Numbered from the stretch's first letter, positions 1 to 7,337 are shown. The stretch is 13,261 nt of DNA from JAMXLL01 sp035279875 (GCA_035279875.1 DATEGX010000027.1:1-13261), one strand, 5' to 3'. Translations and numbers: made by a program. The notes: generated by a model not told the origin, from the letters alone.

Positions 1-1184
1 GCTCGCGGGTCTTCGAGAAGTGCTGGATATACGCCGGACACGAGTCGGAAGTCACCAAACCCGGCGATTTTCTCTCGCGCCGGGTGGCCGGACGGCCGCT
101 CATCCTGGCCCGCGGAGACGACGGTGTTGCGCGGGTACTGCTCAATACCTGCACGCATCGGGGTTCGCTGGTATGCCGTGAGCAACGTGGCAATGCGCGG
201 ACTTTCCAGTGCCCATACCATGCGTGGACTTACAATACGCGTGGCGAACTGATCGGAGTTCCGGGCGACGCCTCTTATGGCGAGGCTTTCGATCGCGCTG
301 AACTTGCACTGGCACAGCCAGCCCGTACGGATACTTACCGCGGCTTCATTTTTATCAATTTCGATCCGGCGGCGCAGGATCTCAATGACTATTTGGCCGG
401 CGCTAAAGAGTTTATTGACCTGGTAGTCGATCAATCCGAAGCGGGGATGAAGATTTCGGCCGGCCAGCAGTCGTATAGTATTCGGGCGAATTGGAAACTC
501 CTGGTTGAGAACAGCATCGATGGTTATCATGGCCTGCCTACTCATCAGAGGTACTTCACCTTCCTGGCCGAATGCGGCGCCGACCTTCGTGGCGGAGCAT
601 TTCAAGGAAAGCAGCAGGCGCTCGATCTGGGAAACGGGCATGCGGTTATCGAGTACGCTTCGCCGTTCGGGAGGCCGATTGCGCTGTGGATTCCGAGCTT
701 CGGCGAACTGGCCAAGGCGCGGATCGAGGAAAAGCGCCGCTGGCTCGAAGAACGCTACGGGCCCGAGCGCGCCCGCCGCATGGCGGAGACTGGGCGGAAT
801 CTACTAATCTTCCCCAATCTGATCATCAACGACATCATGTCGATTACAGTGCGGAATTTTTACCCGGTGTCGCCCGACTACATGGAAGTGAGCGCGTGGA
901 ACCTCGCCCCGGCGGACGAAAGTGCGGAGGATTGCGCACTGCGACTGGATAATTTTCTAACCTTTCTCGGACCGGGCGGGTTCGCTACTCCGGACGACGT
1001 CGAGATGCTCGAGGCATGCCAGCGAGGCTTCGCGAATCGGGAGGTAATGTGGTCGGACATTTCGCGCGGGATGCTTCGCGAAGAGCCGTCCATTTCGGAT
1101 GAACTGCAGATTCGCACGTTCTGGCGGCGTTGGCTCAGCCTAATAACCGGTCCACAGCTCAGGCGCGCGCGCAAAGCGGCGTGA
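1..1184 (+). CDS. Rieske aromatic-ring-hydroxylating dioxygenase, alpha subunit (5' truncated by window edge)
   Basis: Catalytic large subunit of a multicomponent Rieske non-haem iron oxygenase, which normally dihydroxylates or monooxygenates a ring using electrons from a ferredoxin/reductase (neither is in the window). The reading frame is open from base 3 and translates as SRVFEKCWIYAGHESEV, typical internal alpha-subunit sequence, so the in-frame GTG at 84 is not the start; the true start lies left of the window, probably about 20-40 codons away. Counting from the base-3 codon (393 residues visible), the Rieske [2Fe-2S] ligands are C50-x-H52 and C70-x2-H73. The bridging Asp and two iron-binding His of the mononuclear centre are D173, H176 and H181 (ENSIDGYHGLPTH); the third ligand is probably D331 or D332. 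The beta subunit follows after 4 bp. The family is clear; the substrate cannot be read from the sequence. Confidence 0.93.
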   Translation, partial: SRVFEKCWIYAGHESEVTKPGDFLSRRVAGRPLILARGDDGVARVLLNTCTHRGSLVCREQRGNARTFQCPYHAWTYNTRGELIGVPGDASYGEAFDRAELALAQPARTDTYRGFIFINFDPAAQDLNDYLAGAKEFIDLVVDQSEAGMKISAGQQSYSIRANWKLLVENSIDGYHGLPTHQRYFTFLAECGADLRGGAFQGKQQALDLGNGHAVIEYASPFGRPIALWIPSFGELAKARIEEKRRWLEERYGPERARRMAETGRNLLIFPNLIINDIMSITVRNFYPVSPDYMEVSAWNLAPADESAEDCALRLDNFLTFLGPGGFATPDDVEMLEACQRGFANREVMWSDISRGMLREEPSISDELQIRTFWRRWLSLITGPQLRRARKAA

Positions 1185-1188
1185 GCGC

Positions 1189-1689
1189 ATGGACGACGCG
1201 CAAGCCACTGCGGCCGTCAGCCGCCAGGAAGTAGAGGATTTTCTTTTTGCCGAAGCCGCCCTGCTGGACGAATGGCGGCTGCAGGAATGGCTTGAGCTGT
1301 TGACCGAAGACGCTACCTATCTCGTCCCGCCAACCGACATTTCCGGCGCCGACCCTGCGGATACCTTGTTCCTGATAGCCGACGACGCAATGCGTATACG
1401 TTCGCGGGTTAGGCAACTGCTCGGCAAATCAGCCTGGGCGGAGAATCCCCCTTCGCGGACACGCCGCATAATCAGTAATGTCCGTATCCTCGGCCGCGAC
1501 GACGATTCTGTCAGAATCGCCGCCAATTTCGCTGTCTACCGGATGCGCTTCGAGTTGGTCGATACGTACGTGGGACGCTACGAATACCTACTGGTTAGGC
1601 GAAACAATCAACTCAGGATCCGCGAGCGCAAAGCCATCCTTGACCTCGAAGCACTGCGGCCGCACGGCAAGATCAGCTTCATTCTGTAG
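1189..1689 (+). CDS. Aromatic-ring-hydroxylating dioxygenase, beta subunit
   Basis: Small structural subunit of the Rieske oxygenase encoded just upstream; in this family it packs with alpha as an alpha3beta3 hexamer and has an NTF2/SnoaL-like cone fold without its own cofactor. The 166-residue length is normal for the family (about 160-190). Family-like features are the N-terminal acidic helix with DEWRLQEWLELLTEDATYLVP, the central SRTRRIISNVRI segment, and the C-terminal RIRERKAILDLEALR followed by a short hydrophobic end. The ATG lies 4 bp after the alpha stop codon, which indicates one transcript and probable translational coupling. No iron-sulfur or mononuclear-iron motif is present, as expected for beta. 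A stand-alone SnoaL-like enzyme is unlikely given the position and motifs. Confidence 0.92.
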   Translation: MDDAQATAAVSRQEVEDFLFAEAALLDEWRLQEWLELLTEDATYLVPPTDISGADPADTLFLIADDAMRIRSRVRQLLGKSAWAENPPSRTRRIISNVRILGRDDDSVRIAANFAVYRMRFELVDTYVGRYEYLLVRRNNQLRIRERKAILDLEALRPHGKISFIL

Positions 1690-1739
1690 TTTACTGAAAT
1701 ATCCCTCGCGATCATCGTATAACTACTCTGGAGCGCATT

Positions 1740-2501
1740 ATGGCTATCAAGTTGGACGATTACGCTAACAAATATCGCCATGCGAAGCTGGAGCGCCGCG
1801 GCGGAATTCTGCAAGTGACCTTTCATAGCAACGGACGGGAGCTCGAGTGGGGCGGCGGACCCCACGAGGATCTGTCATTCCTGTTCGCGGATATTGCGCG
1901 CGACTTCGAAAACAGGGTGGTGATTCTGACTGGTACCGGCGACTCGTTCTGCGCCAACCCGCCGCTCGCGGGCTCGGCCTCACTTGGCTCGGGCATGTGG
2001 GACCGGGTGTATAACGAGGGTAAACACCTACTGATGAATCATTTGAGTATTGAAGTGCCGATGATCGCGGCGGTAAACGGTCCAGCTCATCGTCATGCCG
2101 AGATCGCGATACTATGCGATATCGTGCTGGCAGCAGAGCACACGACCTTCCAGGACTCGGCGCATTTTCCCAACGGCACGGTGCCCGGCGACGGCGTCCA
2201 CGTGGCGTGGCCAATGGTGCTTGGACCGAATCGCGGACGCTATTTCCTGCTGACCGGACAGAAGCTCTCGGCCGTCGAAGCGCACCGGCTGGGAGTGGTG
2301 AACGAAGTCCTGCCGCGTGAGCGGGTGCTGCCGCGGGCATGGGAGCTGGCCGAGCAGATCGCGGCACGGCCGGCGCTGGCAGTCAGGTATGCGCGGGTCG
2401 CGATGACACAGGTGATCAAGCGCCTGATGCTCGACAACCTGGGATACGGCCTCGCGCTCGAAGGCCTGGGCGCGGCGCAGCACTGGCCCGCCCCGCGATA
2501 A
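1740..2501 (+). CDS. Crotonase-superfamily hydrolase, 6-oxocamphor hydrolase-like (beta-diketone C-C hydrolase)
   Basis: This 253-residue crotonase-fold protein would often be annotated as enoyl-CoA hydratase, but it resembles 6-oxocamphor hydrolase of Rhodococcus much more closely. That enzyme cleaves a cyclic 1,3-diketone by retro-Claisen hydrolysis and does not use CoA. Compared from memory with a constant offset of 3, all its key residues are present: W37 (W40), H119 (H122), H142 (H145), D151 (D154) and E241 (E244). Shared blocks include VVILTGTGDSFC, IEVPMIAAVNGP, DIVLAAE, TFQD..HFP and VPGDG.HV.WP followed by RGRYFLLTGQ. It lacks the Glu pair typical of enoyl-CoA hydratases. The start is supported by GGAG 6 bp before ATG 1740. 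It lies 50 bp after the dioxygenase beta gene, consistent with a shared operon. The actual diketone is unknown. Confidence 0.82.
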   Translation: MAIKLDDYANKYRHAKLERRGGILQVTFHSNGRELEWGGGPHEDLSFLFADIARDFENRVVILTGTGDSFCANPPLAGSASLGSGMWDRVYNEGKHLLMNHLSIEVPMIAAVNGPAHRHAEIAILCDIVLAAEHTTFQDSAHFPNGTVPGDGVHVAWPMVLGPNRGRYFLLTGQKLSAVEAHRLGVVNEVLPRERVLPRAWELAEQIAARPALAVRYARVAMTQVIKRLMLDNLGYGLALEGLGAAQHWPAPR

Positions 2502-2683
2502 ACTGCCTCACCAGCGGCTCGAGCATCCACGACGTTCTGATGCCGCAGCTGAGCTGTGCGACGGGTCATTCGCCGGGGCATTATCCCCAGACTTCAAGAA
2601 ACAAATCCGGATGGGTTATGCTGTCGGAATTGACGGTCGGCAAATATGCCGCCGGCACGCGAAAGGATGCCTTTTGATAGCGC
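2502..2683. other. Intergenic spacer before the carboxylase
   Basis: This 182-bp gap is the longest within the catabolic block. I see no convincing gene. A 19-codon frame (ATG 2620, MLSELTVGKYAAGTRKDAF) ends just before the carboxylase but has no clear ribosome-binding site. GGGG-CATTAT-CCCC at 2575-2588 is a weak stem-loop without a T-run. A TTGACG hexamer is present near 2630, but no good -10 lies 16-18 bp downstream. The carboxylase may therefore have its own promoter here or be read from upstream; the sequence does not decide. Confidence 0.4.
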
Positions 2684-5600
2684 ATGATTCCGACCAGCCT
2701 TCTCATAGCTAATCGAGGCGAGATTGCGATCCGCGTAATCCGGGCGGCCGCCGAGATGGGAATCCGCACGGTTGCCATCTATAGCGAAGACGACGCCAAT
2801 TCGTTGCATACCCGTAAGGCCGACGAGAGCCATGCGCTACGCGGGGCGGGTGCCGCCGCTTATCTGGACATCGGGCAGATAGTCGAAATTGCTAAGGCCG
2901 GGGGATGTGATGCGATTCATCCGGGATACGGTTTTCTCAGCGAGAATGCGGAGTTCGCGCGGCGATGCCGCGACGAGAGCATCACATTCGTAGGGCCGAG
3001 CGCGGAAATCCTCGAATTGTTTGGCGACAAGCTCCGGGCACGTGGGTTGGCGGAACGCTGCGGCGTGCCGGTTTTACGCGGCACGACCCAATCCACGAGC
3101 GTAGAGCAAGCGCACGAGTTTTTTGCCGCGCTGGGCCCCGGCGGTGCCATGATGATCAAGGCCGTAGCGGGTGGCGGGGGCCGCGGGATGCGCGCGGTAT
3201 TCGACCCCCAGCAGATCGAAGAAGCCTACACGCGATGCGAATCGGAGGCGCGGGCGGCGTTCGGGCGAGGCGAGCTTTACGTCGAGCAACTGATGCCGCG
3301 GGCGCGTCATGTTGAAGTGCAGATCGCGGGCGACGGTTCGGGCCGCGTGACTCATCTGTGGGAGCGCGAATGCAGTATCCAGCGGCGCAACCAGAAGCTG
3401 ATTGAAATTGCGCCCAGTCCCTGGCTCGCCGCCGGCTTGCGTCAGCGCCTGACCTCGGCGGCGACGCAAATGGCCGAGTCGGTGCGCTATCAGAATCTTG
3501 GCACCTTCGAGTTTTTGGTCGACGCCAGTGGCGATGGCAGCGGGTTCGCATTTATCGAGGCGAATCCCCGCCTGCAGGTCGAACATACGGTGACCGAGGA
3601 AATCACCGGCGTCGACCTGGTCAAGCTGCAACTGGAGCTCGCGGGAGGGCGCTCGCTGGCGGATCTCGGATTGCGGCAGAGCGACGTGCCCGACCCGCGC
3701 GGCTGCGCGATGCAGGTGAGGATCAACATGGAGTCGATGACGGCTGACGGCACCGCGAAACCGTCAGGCGGCACGCTTTCGGTCTATGAGCCACCTTCCG
3801 GACCGGGCGTGCGGGTCGATTCTTTCGGCTACGCCGGTTTCACGCCGAGTCCGCGCTTCGATTCGTTGCTGGCCAAGCTGGTGGTTCATTCGAACAACGG
3901 CAGTTTTGCCGAGTTGGTGCGGAAGACCTACCGGGCGCTCTGTGAATTCAGCGTTGAAGGTGTCACCACCAATCTGAACTTCCTGCAGAACCTGCTGCGT
4001 CATCCCGAATTCGAGGCCGGGCATGTGCACACCCGGTTCATCGAAGAGCATATTGGCGAATTGGCCACTCCGGCGGATTCAAACCATCGGAGGTTGTTTT
4101 TCGAGCGGGCTCAACCGCGCCAGGAAGGCCCGGGACGGCGGCTCGCCGGAGTAAAGCTCGACACGACCGATCCTCTGGCGGTGCTGAATCTCGGCAAGAT
4201 GGAAATCCGTGCGACGGCATTAAGCAATGGCCCGCCGTCCGCGCCAGCGCCGTTTGCTGAAGTTATCGGCCCTGAAAACACGGTCGCGGTTGGCGCGCCG
4301 ATGCAAGGCACGATCGTTTCGCTCGACGTTCGCGAAGGCGAACAGGTGCGCAGCGGCCAGCAATTGCTGGTGATGGAAGCGATGAAGATGGAGCATGTGA
4401 TCAGCGCGCACCTCAGCGGGACTGTGCGCGCGATCACGGTCGCCCCCGGCGATGCGGTTTTCGAAGGCCATCCGTTGGTCTTTATCGAAGAGGGCGAGGT
4501 CGCCGCCGCCGATGCGGCCGAGACTCGCCAGATCGACCTCGATCGGATTCGGCCCGATCTCGCGGCGGTTATCGAACGCCATCAACTCGGACTCGACCCG
4601 GCCCGTCCCGACGCGGTCGAACGGCGCAGGAAAACCGGTCAGCGCACCGCGCGAGAAAATATCGAAGACCTGTGTGATCCGGGCAGTTATGTCGAATACG
4701 GCGCACTGGCTATCGCGGCGCAGCGCCGCCGCCGGACACTGGACGATCTCATCAAACGGACACCCGCCGACGGCATGCTGGCCGGAATTGGTCGCGTCAA
4801 CAGCGACCTCTTCGAAGAATCGCGCACCCGCTGTATCGCGATGTCTTACGATTACACGGTGCTCGCCGGCACCCAGGGCCAGCAGAACCATCGCAAAAAG
4901 GATCGCATGTTCGAGCTGGCCGAGAAGTGGCGGCTGCCGGTGGTGTTTTTCACCGAGGGCGGCGGCGGCCGGCCCGGCGATACGGACGGACTCAGCGCGG
5001 TCGGCCTCGACACGATGGCCTTCCATTTGTTTGGGCGGCTGAGCGGCCTGGTGCCGCTTATCGCGATCAATTCGGGCCGATGCTTTGCCGGTAATGCGGC
5101 AATTCTCGGATGTTGCGACGTAGTGATCGCAACGCGGAACTCCAACATCGGAATGGGCGGCCCGGCGATGATCGAAGGCGGCGGACTCGGCATTTTCCGT
5201 CCCGAGGAAGTCGGGCCAATCGACGTGCAGGTGCCCAACGGAGTAGTCGATATAGCGGTAGCGGACGAGGCCGAAGCAGTACGGGTGGCCAGGAAATATC
5301 TGTCGTACTTCCAGGGACCGCTCGGCCAATGGGATAGCGCCGATCAACGCCTGCTGCGCACCGGCATTCCAGAGAATAGGCTGAGAATTTACGACGTTCG
5401 CGCGATTATCGAAACGCTCGCCGACAGCGGCTCGGTGCTCGAGCTGCGCCGCGAGTTCGGCCGTGGAATGGTCACCGCGCTGATTCGTATCGAAGGGCGG
5501 CCGATGGGCTTGGTCGCCAACAATCCGACTCATCTGGCCGGGGCGATTGACAGCAATGGCGCCGACAAGGCCGCGCGTTTCATGCAACTGTGCGACGCGT

Positions 5601-6103
5601 TCGACCTGCCGATCGTTTTCCTGTGCGACACGCCCGGAATCATGGTGGGGCCCGAAATCGAGAAGACCGCGCTGGTGCGCCATGCCTCGCGCATGTTCGT
5701 GATAGGCGGCAGCCTGAGCGTTCCGTTTTTCACGATTGTGCTGCGCAAAGCCTATGGACTCGGCGCGCAAGCGATGGCCGGCGGCAGCTTCAAGGCGCCG
5801 CTTTTTGCGGTGTCATGGCCGACCGGGGAATTCGGCGGAATGGGGCTCGAGGGTGCGGTCAAACTCGGCTATCGGAACGAAATCGCCGCGATCGAGGATC
5901 CCGCCGAGCGCAAGGCCTTCTACGACAAAATGGTCGCGCGGATGTACGAGGTCGGCAAGGCGGTGAACATCGCCTCGCACTTCGAACTGGACGAGGTGAT
6001 CGACCCTGCTGATTCGCGAAGCTGGATAATGGCGGGGCTGCGATCGGTGCCGCCTGCAGCGCCGCGCAGCGGGAAAAAACGCTCGTGCGTCGATACCTGG
6101 TAG
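2684..6103 (+). CDS. Single-chain biotin-dependent acyl-CoA carboxylase (BC-BCCP-CT fusion)
   Basis: Carboxylates an acyl-CoA at the alpha or a vinylogous gamma carbon using ATP, bicarbonate and covalently bound biotin. All activities lie in one 1139-residue chain. The biotin carboxylase (about 1-450) starts LLIANRGEIAIRVIRAA, has the ATP-grasp loop GGGGRGM at 163-169, and E292, N294, R296, Q298 and E300 in ANPRLQVEHTVTE, matching E. coli AccC catalytic positions with an offset of 4. The biotin carrier (about 525-605) has EAMKM with biotinyl Lys568. The carboxyltransferase (about 625-1120) has N- and C-halves, including FFTEGGGGRPGDTDG, LVANNPTHLAGAID, DTPGIMVGPE and RKAYGLGAQAMAGG. Length and domain order fit the single-chain long-chain acyl-CoA carboxylases known from mycobacteria. 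Acetyl-, propionyl-, methylcrotonyl- and geranyl-CoA carboxylases are usually split into subunits. Substrate is not predictable from motifs. It lies downstream of the diketone hydrolase in the same orientation. Confidence 0.93.
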   Translation: MIPTSLLIANRGEIAIRVIRAAAEMGIRTVAIYSEDDANSLHTRKADESHALRGAGAAAYLDIGQIVEIAKAGGCDAIHPGYGFLSENAEFARRCRDESITFVGPSAEILELFGDKLRARGLAERCGVPVLRGTTQSTSVEQAHEFFAALGPGGAMMIKAVAGGGGRGMRAVFDPQQIEEAYTRCESEARAAFGRGELYVEQLMPRARHVEVQIAGDGSGRVTHLWERECSIQRRNQKLIEIAPSPWLAAGLRQRLTSAATQMAESVRYQNLGTFEFLVDASGDGSGFAFIEANPRLQVEHTVTEEITGVDLVKLQLELAGGRSLADLGLRQSDVPDPRGCAMQVRINMESMTADGTAKPSGGTLSVYEPPSGPGVRVDSFGYAGFTPSPRFDSLLAKLVVHSNNGSFAELVRKTYRALCEFSVEGVTTNLNFLQNLLRHPEFEAGHVHTRFIEEHIGELATPADSNHRRLFFERAQPRQEGPGRRLAGVKLDTTDPLAVLNLGKMEIRATALSNGPPSAPAPFAEVIGPENTVAVGAPMQGTIVSLDVREGEQVRSGQQLLVMEAMKMEHVISAHLSGTVRAITVAPGDAVFEGHPLVFIEEGEVAAADAAETRQIDLDRIRPDLAAVIERHQLGLDPARPDAVERRRKTGQRTARENIEDLCDPGSYVEYGALAIAAQRRRRTLDDLIKRTPADGMLAGIGRVNSDLFEESRTRCIAMSYDYTVLAGTQGQQNHRKKDRMFELAEKWRLPVVFFTEGGGGRPGDTDGLSAVGLDTMAFHLFGRLSGLVPLIAINSGRCFAGNAAILGCCDVVIATRNSNIGMGGPAMIEGGGLGIFRPEEVGPIDVQVPNGVVDIAVADEAEAVRVARKYLSYFQGPLGQWDSADQRLLRTGIPENRLRIYDVRAIIETLADSGSVLELRREFGRGMVTALIRIEGRPMGLVANNPTHLAGAIDSNGADKAARFMQLCDAFDLPIVFLCDTPGIMVGPEIEKTALVRHASRMFVIGGSLSVPFFTIVLRKAYGLGAQAMAGGSFKAPLFAVSWPTGEFGGMGLEGAVKLGYRNEIAAIEDPAERKAFYDKMVARMYEVGKAVNIASHFELDEVIDPADSRSWIMAGLRSVPPAAPRSGKKRSCVDTW

Positions 6104-6146
6104 CGGCCACGCCCGTCCGCTGACATCAGCAATCGGGCATGGCCGC
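6103..6146. terminator. Strong hairpin immediately after the carboxylase stop codon (putative bidirectional terminator)
   Basis: Arms GCGGCCACGCCCG (6103-6115) and CGGGCATGGCCGC (6134-6146) pair at 12 of 13 positions. The 18-base loop holds a second small stem, GCTG-ACAT-CAGC (6119-6130), that would stack inside it. The element overlaps the last base of the TAG stop codon and sits between two convergent genes. There is no U-tract on either strand, so intrinsic termination is uncertain; it may instead stabilise the 3' end or act with Rho. Confidence 0.6.
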
Positions 6147-6193
6147 CGTTAGTTTGGCGCCGGCCGGAAGCGATTTCTCGCGTCCACGCCGTT

Positions 6194-6937
6194 TCAGCGT
6201 TTGTGATGCGTCATCTTCGCGTGGGGCAGAGTCATCCTGGCGAGGCTGCGTTCCAGGATCTCCCCCGCTCCGCGAGAACGCCGCTCCCGGCGCGAGCCAG
6301 CGGCCGCATGAGCCCGCCGCGAACGTCTCGCGACAGAACCGGTCACCTGCTGCCATCCCTGTTGCGGGTCGAATTTCTGCGCGTAACCGCCGGTTAGCAC
6401 TTCGAAGGCGGCGTTGGCGTTCCCTTTGAAGTCGATGGCGCCCTGCGCGTATTCGTGCGCGAACCAGTTCGGCGTAATGAAGTCCGTCACCAGCACGCCG
6501 CCGATCTGGTAGCCATACTGGTCGTCCTCAACCGGATCGCAGATTTCGCCGGCCCAAAAAATGCCCTGCGGGTCCTGATAGGCGCTGTTGAGCCACGGAT
6601 CCACCGCCATCTCGCAAATTTCGTGAGTCGCGCCCACGCTGACGCTCGCGTTGTCAGCCAGGATGGTTTTCACAAAGATTTTGGAGATCGGCAGGCCCTC
6701 ATTCGTCAGGTCGTGGTAGGCAAGCGCGCCGGCCTGATCGCTGTCGTCAAGGAACACCACCCACCATGTACCGGCCGCTGGCGACTGGCCGCTGGGCACG
6801 AAGGTGAAGGTCGCGTCTTCGACACCCCAGACCGGTTGAAGATCGCCGTTCCACTGCTGCGTAAAGGCCGGAATCATAGCCTGAACGTCGGCGTCGGCGA
6901 TGACGGTCGATTCGTTTATGACCGCAATTTGAAGCAT
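6194..6937 (-). CDS. Hypothetical protein with HExxE putative metal-binding motif (zincin-like?)
   Basis: I do not recognise a named family. The chosen ATG (6937) is preceded by GGAGG at 6949-6953, 11 bp away; the open frame continues 26 codons to 7015, but those codons contain the ribosome-binding site and are probably not translated. The 247-residue product has H105-E106-x2-E109-x3-D113-P (HEICEMAVDPW), then EICDPVEDD (E131, D134, E137) and WFAHEYAQG (H161, E162). The conserved-looking His/Glu/Asp set resembles a metal site, but HExxE is not the canonical zincin HExxH, so peptidase activity is unproven. No signal peptide is evident from the chosen start. Residues 201-247 form an Arg/Ser/His-rich tail unlike the acidic, aromatic body (see findings). 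It is divergent from the F420-type gene and convergent with the carboxylase. Confidence 0.7.
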   Translation of the reverse strand: MLQIAVINESTVIADADVQAMIPAFTQQWNGDLQPVWGVEDATFTFVPSGQSPAAGTWWVVFLDDSDQAGALAYHDLTNEGLPISKIFVKTILADNASVSVGATHEICEMAVDPWLNSAYQDPQGIFWAGEICDPVEDDQYGYQIGGVLVTDFITPNWFAHEYAQGAIDFKGNANAAFEVLTGGYAQKFDPQQGWQQVTGSVARRSRRAHAAAGSRRERRSRGAGEILERSLARMTLPHAKMTHHKR

Positions 6938-6948
6938 TGGTCGATTAA

Positions 6949-6953
6949 CCTCC
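6949..6953 (-). promoter_or_regulatory. Ribosome-binding site fixing the start of the HExxE protein
   Basis: On the minus strand, TGGAGGT lies about 10-11 bp before ATG 6937. It falls inside the 26-codon upstream extension of the same frame, which argues for the shorter start. Confidence 0.7.
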
Positions 6954-7117
6954 AGAAAATATTGGGTAACGCCAAATCCAATCGCTAACATCCACTGGAG
7001 CAACCAAGGTGCCACGAAACAGGTAATTACAATTCAGCGATCGTCGGACGGTCTTGCAAATTATTCGCAGCGGTAAGTGCAAAGTATTGGTGACGACTGC
7101 AAACTCCTGTCGTCAGG

Positions 7118-7193
7118 TTGGCTGGACCCTCAGACCTAAGGAAATCTCCTGAGCAGTGAGCGTTCCAAGCCAAATGTTCCAGCCAGCGACTGG
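7118..7193 (+). promoter_or_regulatory. Mutually exclusive stem-loops in the intergenic region
   Basis: Left arm TTGGCTGGA (7118-7126) can pair with TCCAAGCCAA (7164-7173, one bulged base) or perfectly over 8 bp with TCCAGCCA (7178-7185). Using the second partner would block a third small stem, CCAG-CGA-CTGG (7183-7193). Whether this DNA is transcribed, and from which promoter, is unknown. Confidence 0.25.
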
Positions 7194-7263
7194 ATTCAGC
7201 GGCGACCTCCTAACGATTGCACTGGCTGCTTATTAGTCGATTACGAGCGGATGCATATCGAAG

Positions 7264-7294
7264 CGTGCAAGCACGACCGTTTGCACCGAGTGCA
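7264..7294. promoter_or_regulatory. Pair of operator-like dyads upstream of the F420-type gene
   Basis: CGTGC-AA-GCACG (7264-7275) and TGCAC-CGA-GTGCA (7282-7294) are two short inverted repeats sharing GTGCA/TGCAC half-sites, 6 bp apart and about 50-80 bp before the ATG at 7343. They could bind a dimeric regulator. No regulator gene lies next to them in the window. Confidence 0.3.
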
Positions 7295-7332
7295 TCGAAA
7301 TGTCAGAAACTGAGCAAATCAGGAGCGCAAAC

Positions 7333-7337
7333 GGAGG
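7333..7337 (+). promoter_or_regulatory. Ribosome-binding site fixing the start of the F420-type gene
   Basis: GGAGG lies 5 bp before ATG 7343, in a purine-rich run GGAGGAAAAA. The frame is open upstream to an ATT/GTG-rich stretch near 7217, but that extension has no family-like sequence, so the start at 7343 is preferred. Confidence 0.8.

Noticed and set aside
84..86. GTG at 84 as the start of the dioxygenase alpha subunit
   Set aside because: The same frame is open to the window edge and encodes family-like sequence (FEKCWIYAGHESEV) before this codon.
2620..2679. 19-codon ORF just before the carboxylase as a leader peptide
   Set aside because: No ribosome-binding site, no codon run suggestive of attenuation and no terminator structure after it.
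4220..5770. 516-codon open frame on the minus strand opposite the carboxylase
   Set aside because: It lies wholly antisense to a protein with clear catalytic motifs. Its His/Arg/Gln-rich translation shows no family pattern, as is typical of antisense frames in high-GC genes.
6455..6988. 177-codon plus-strand open frame opposite the HExxE gene
   Set aside because: The minus-strand gene has a ribosome-binding site and a protein-like composition; the plus frame shows neither.
6938..7015. N-terminal extension of the HExxE protein as a signal peptide or membrane segment
   Set aside because: It looks moderately hydrophobic, but a good GGAGG ribosome-binding site lies inside it and points to ATG 6937.
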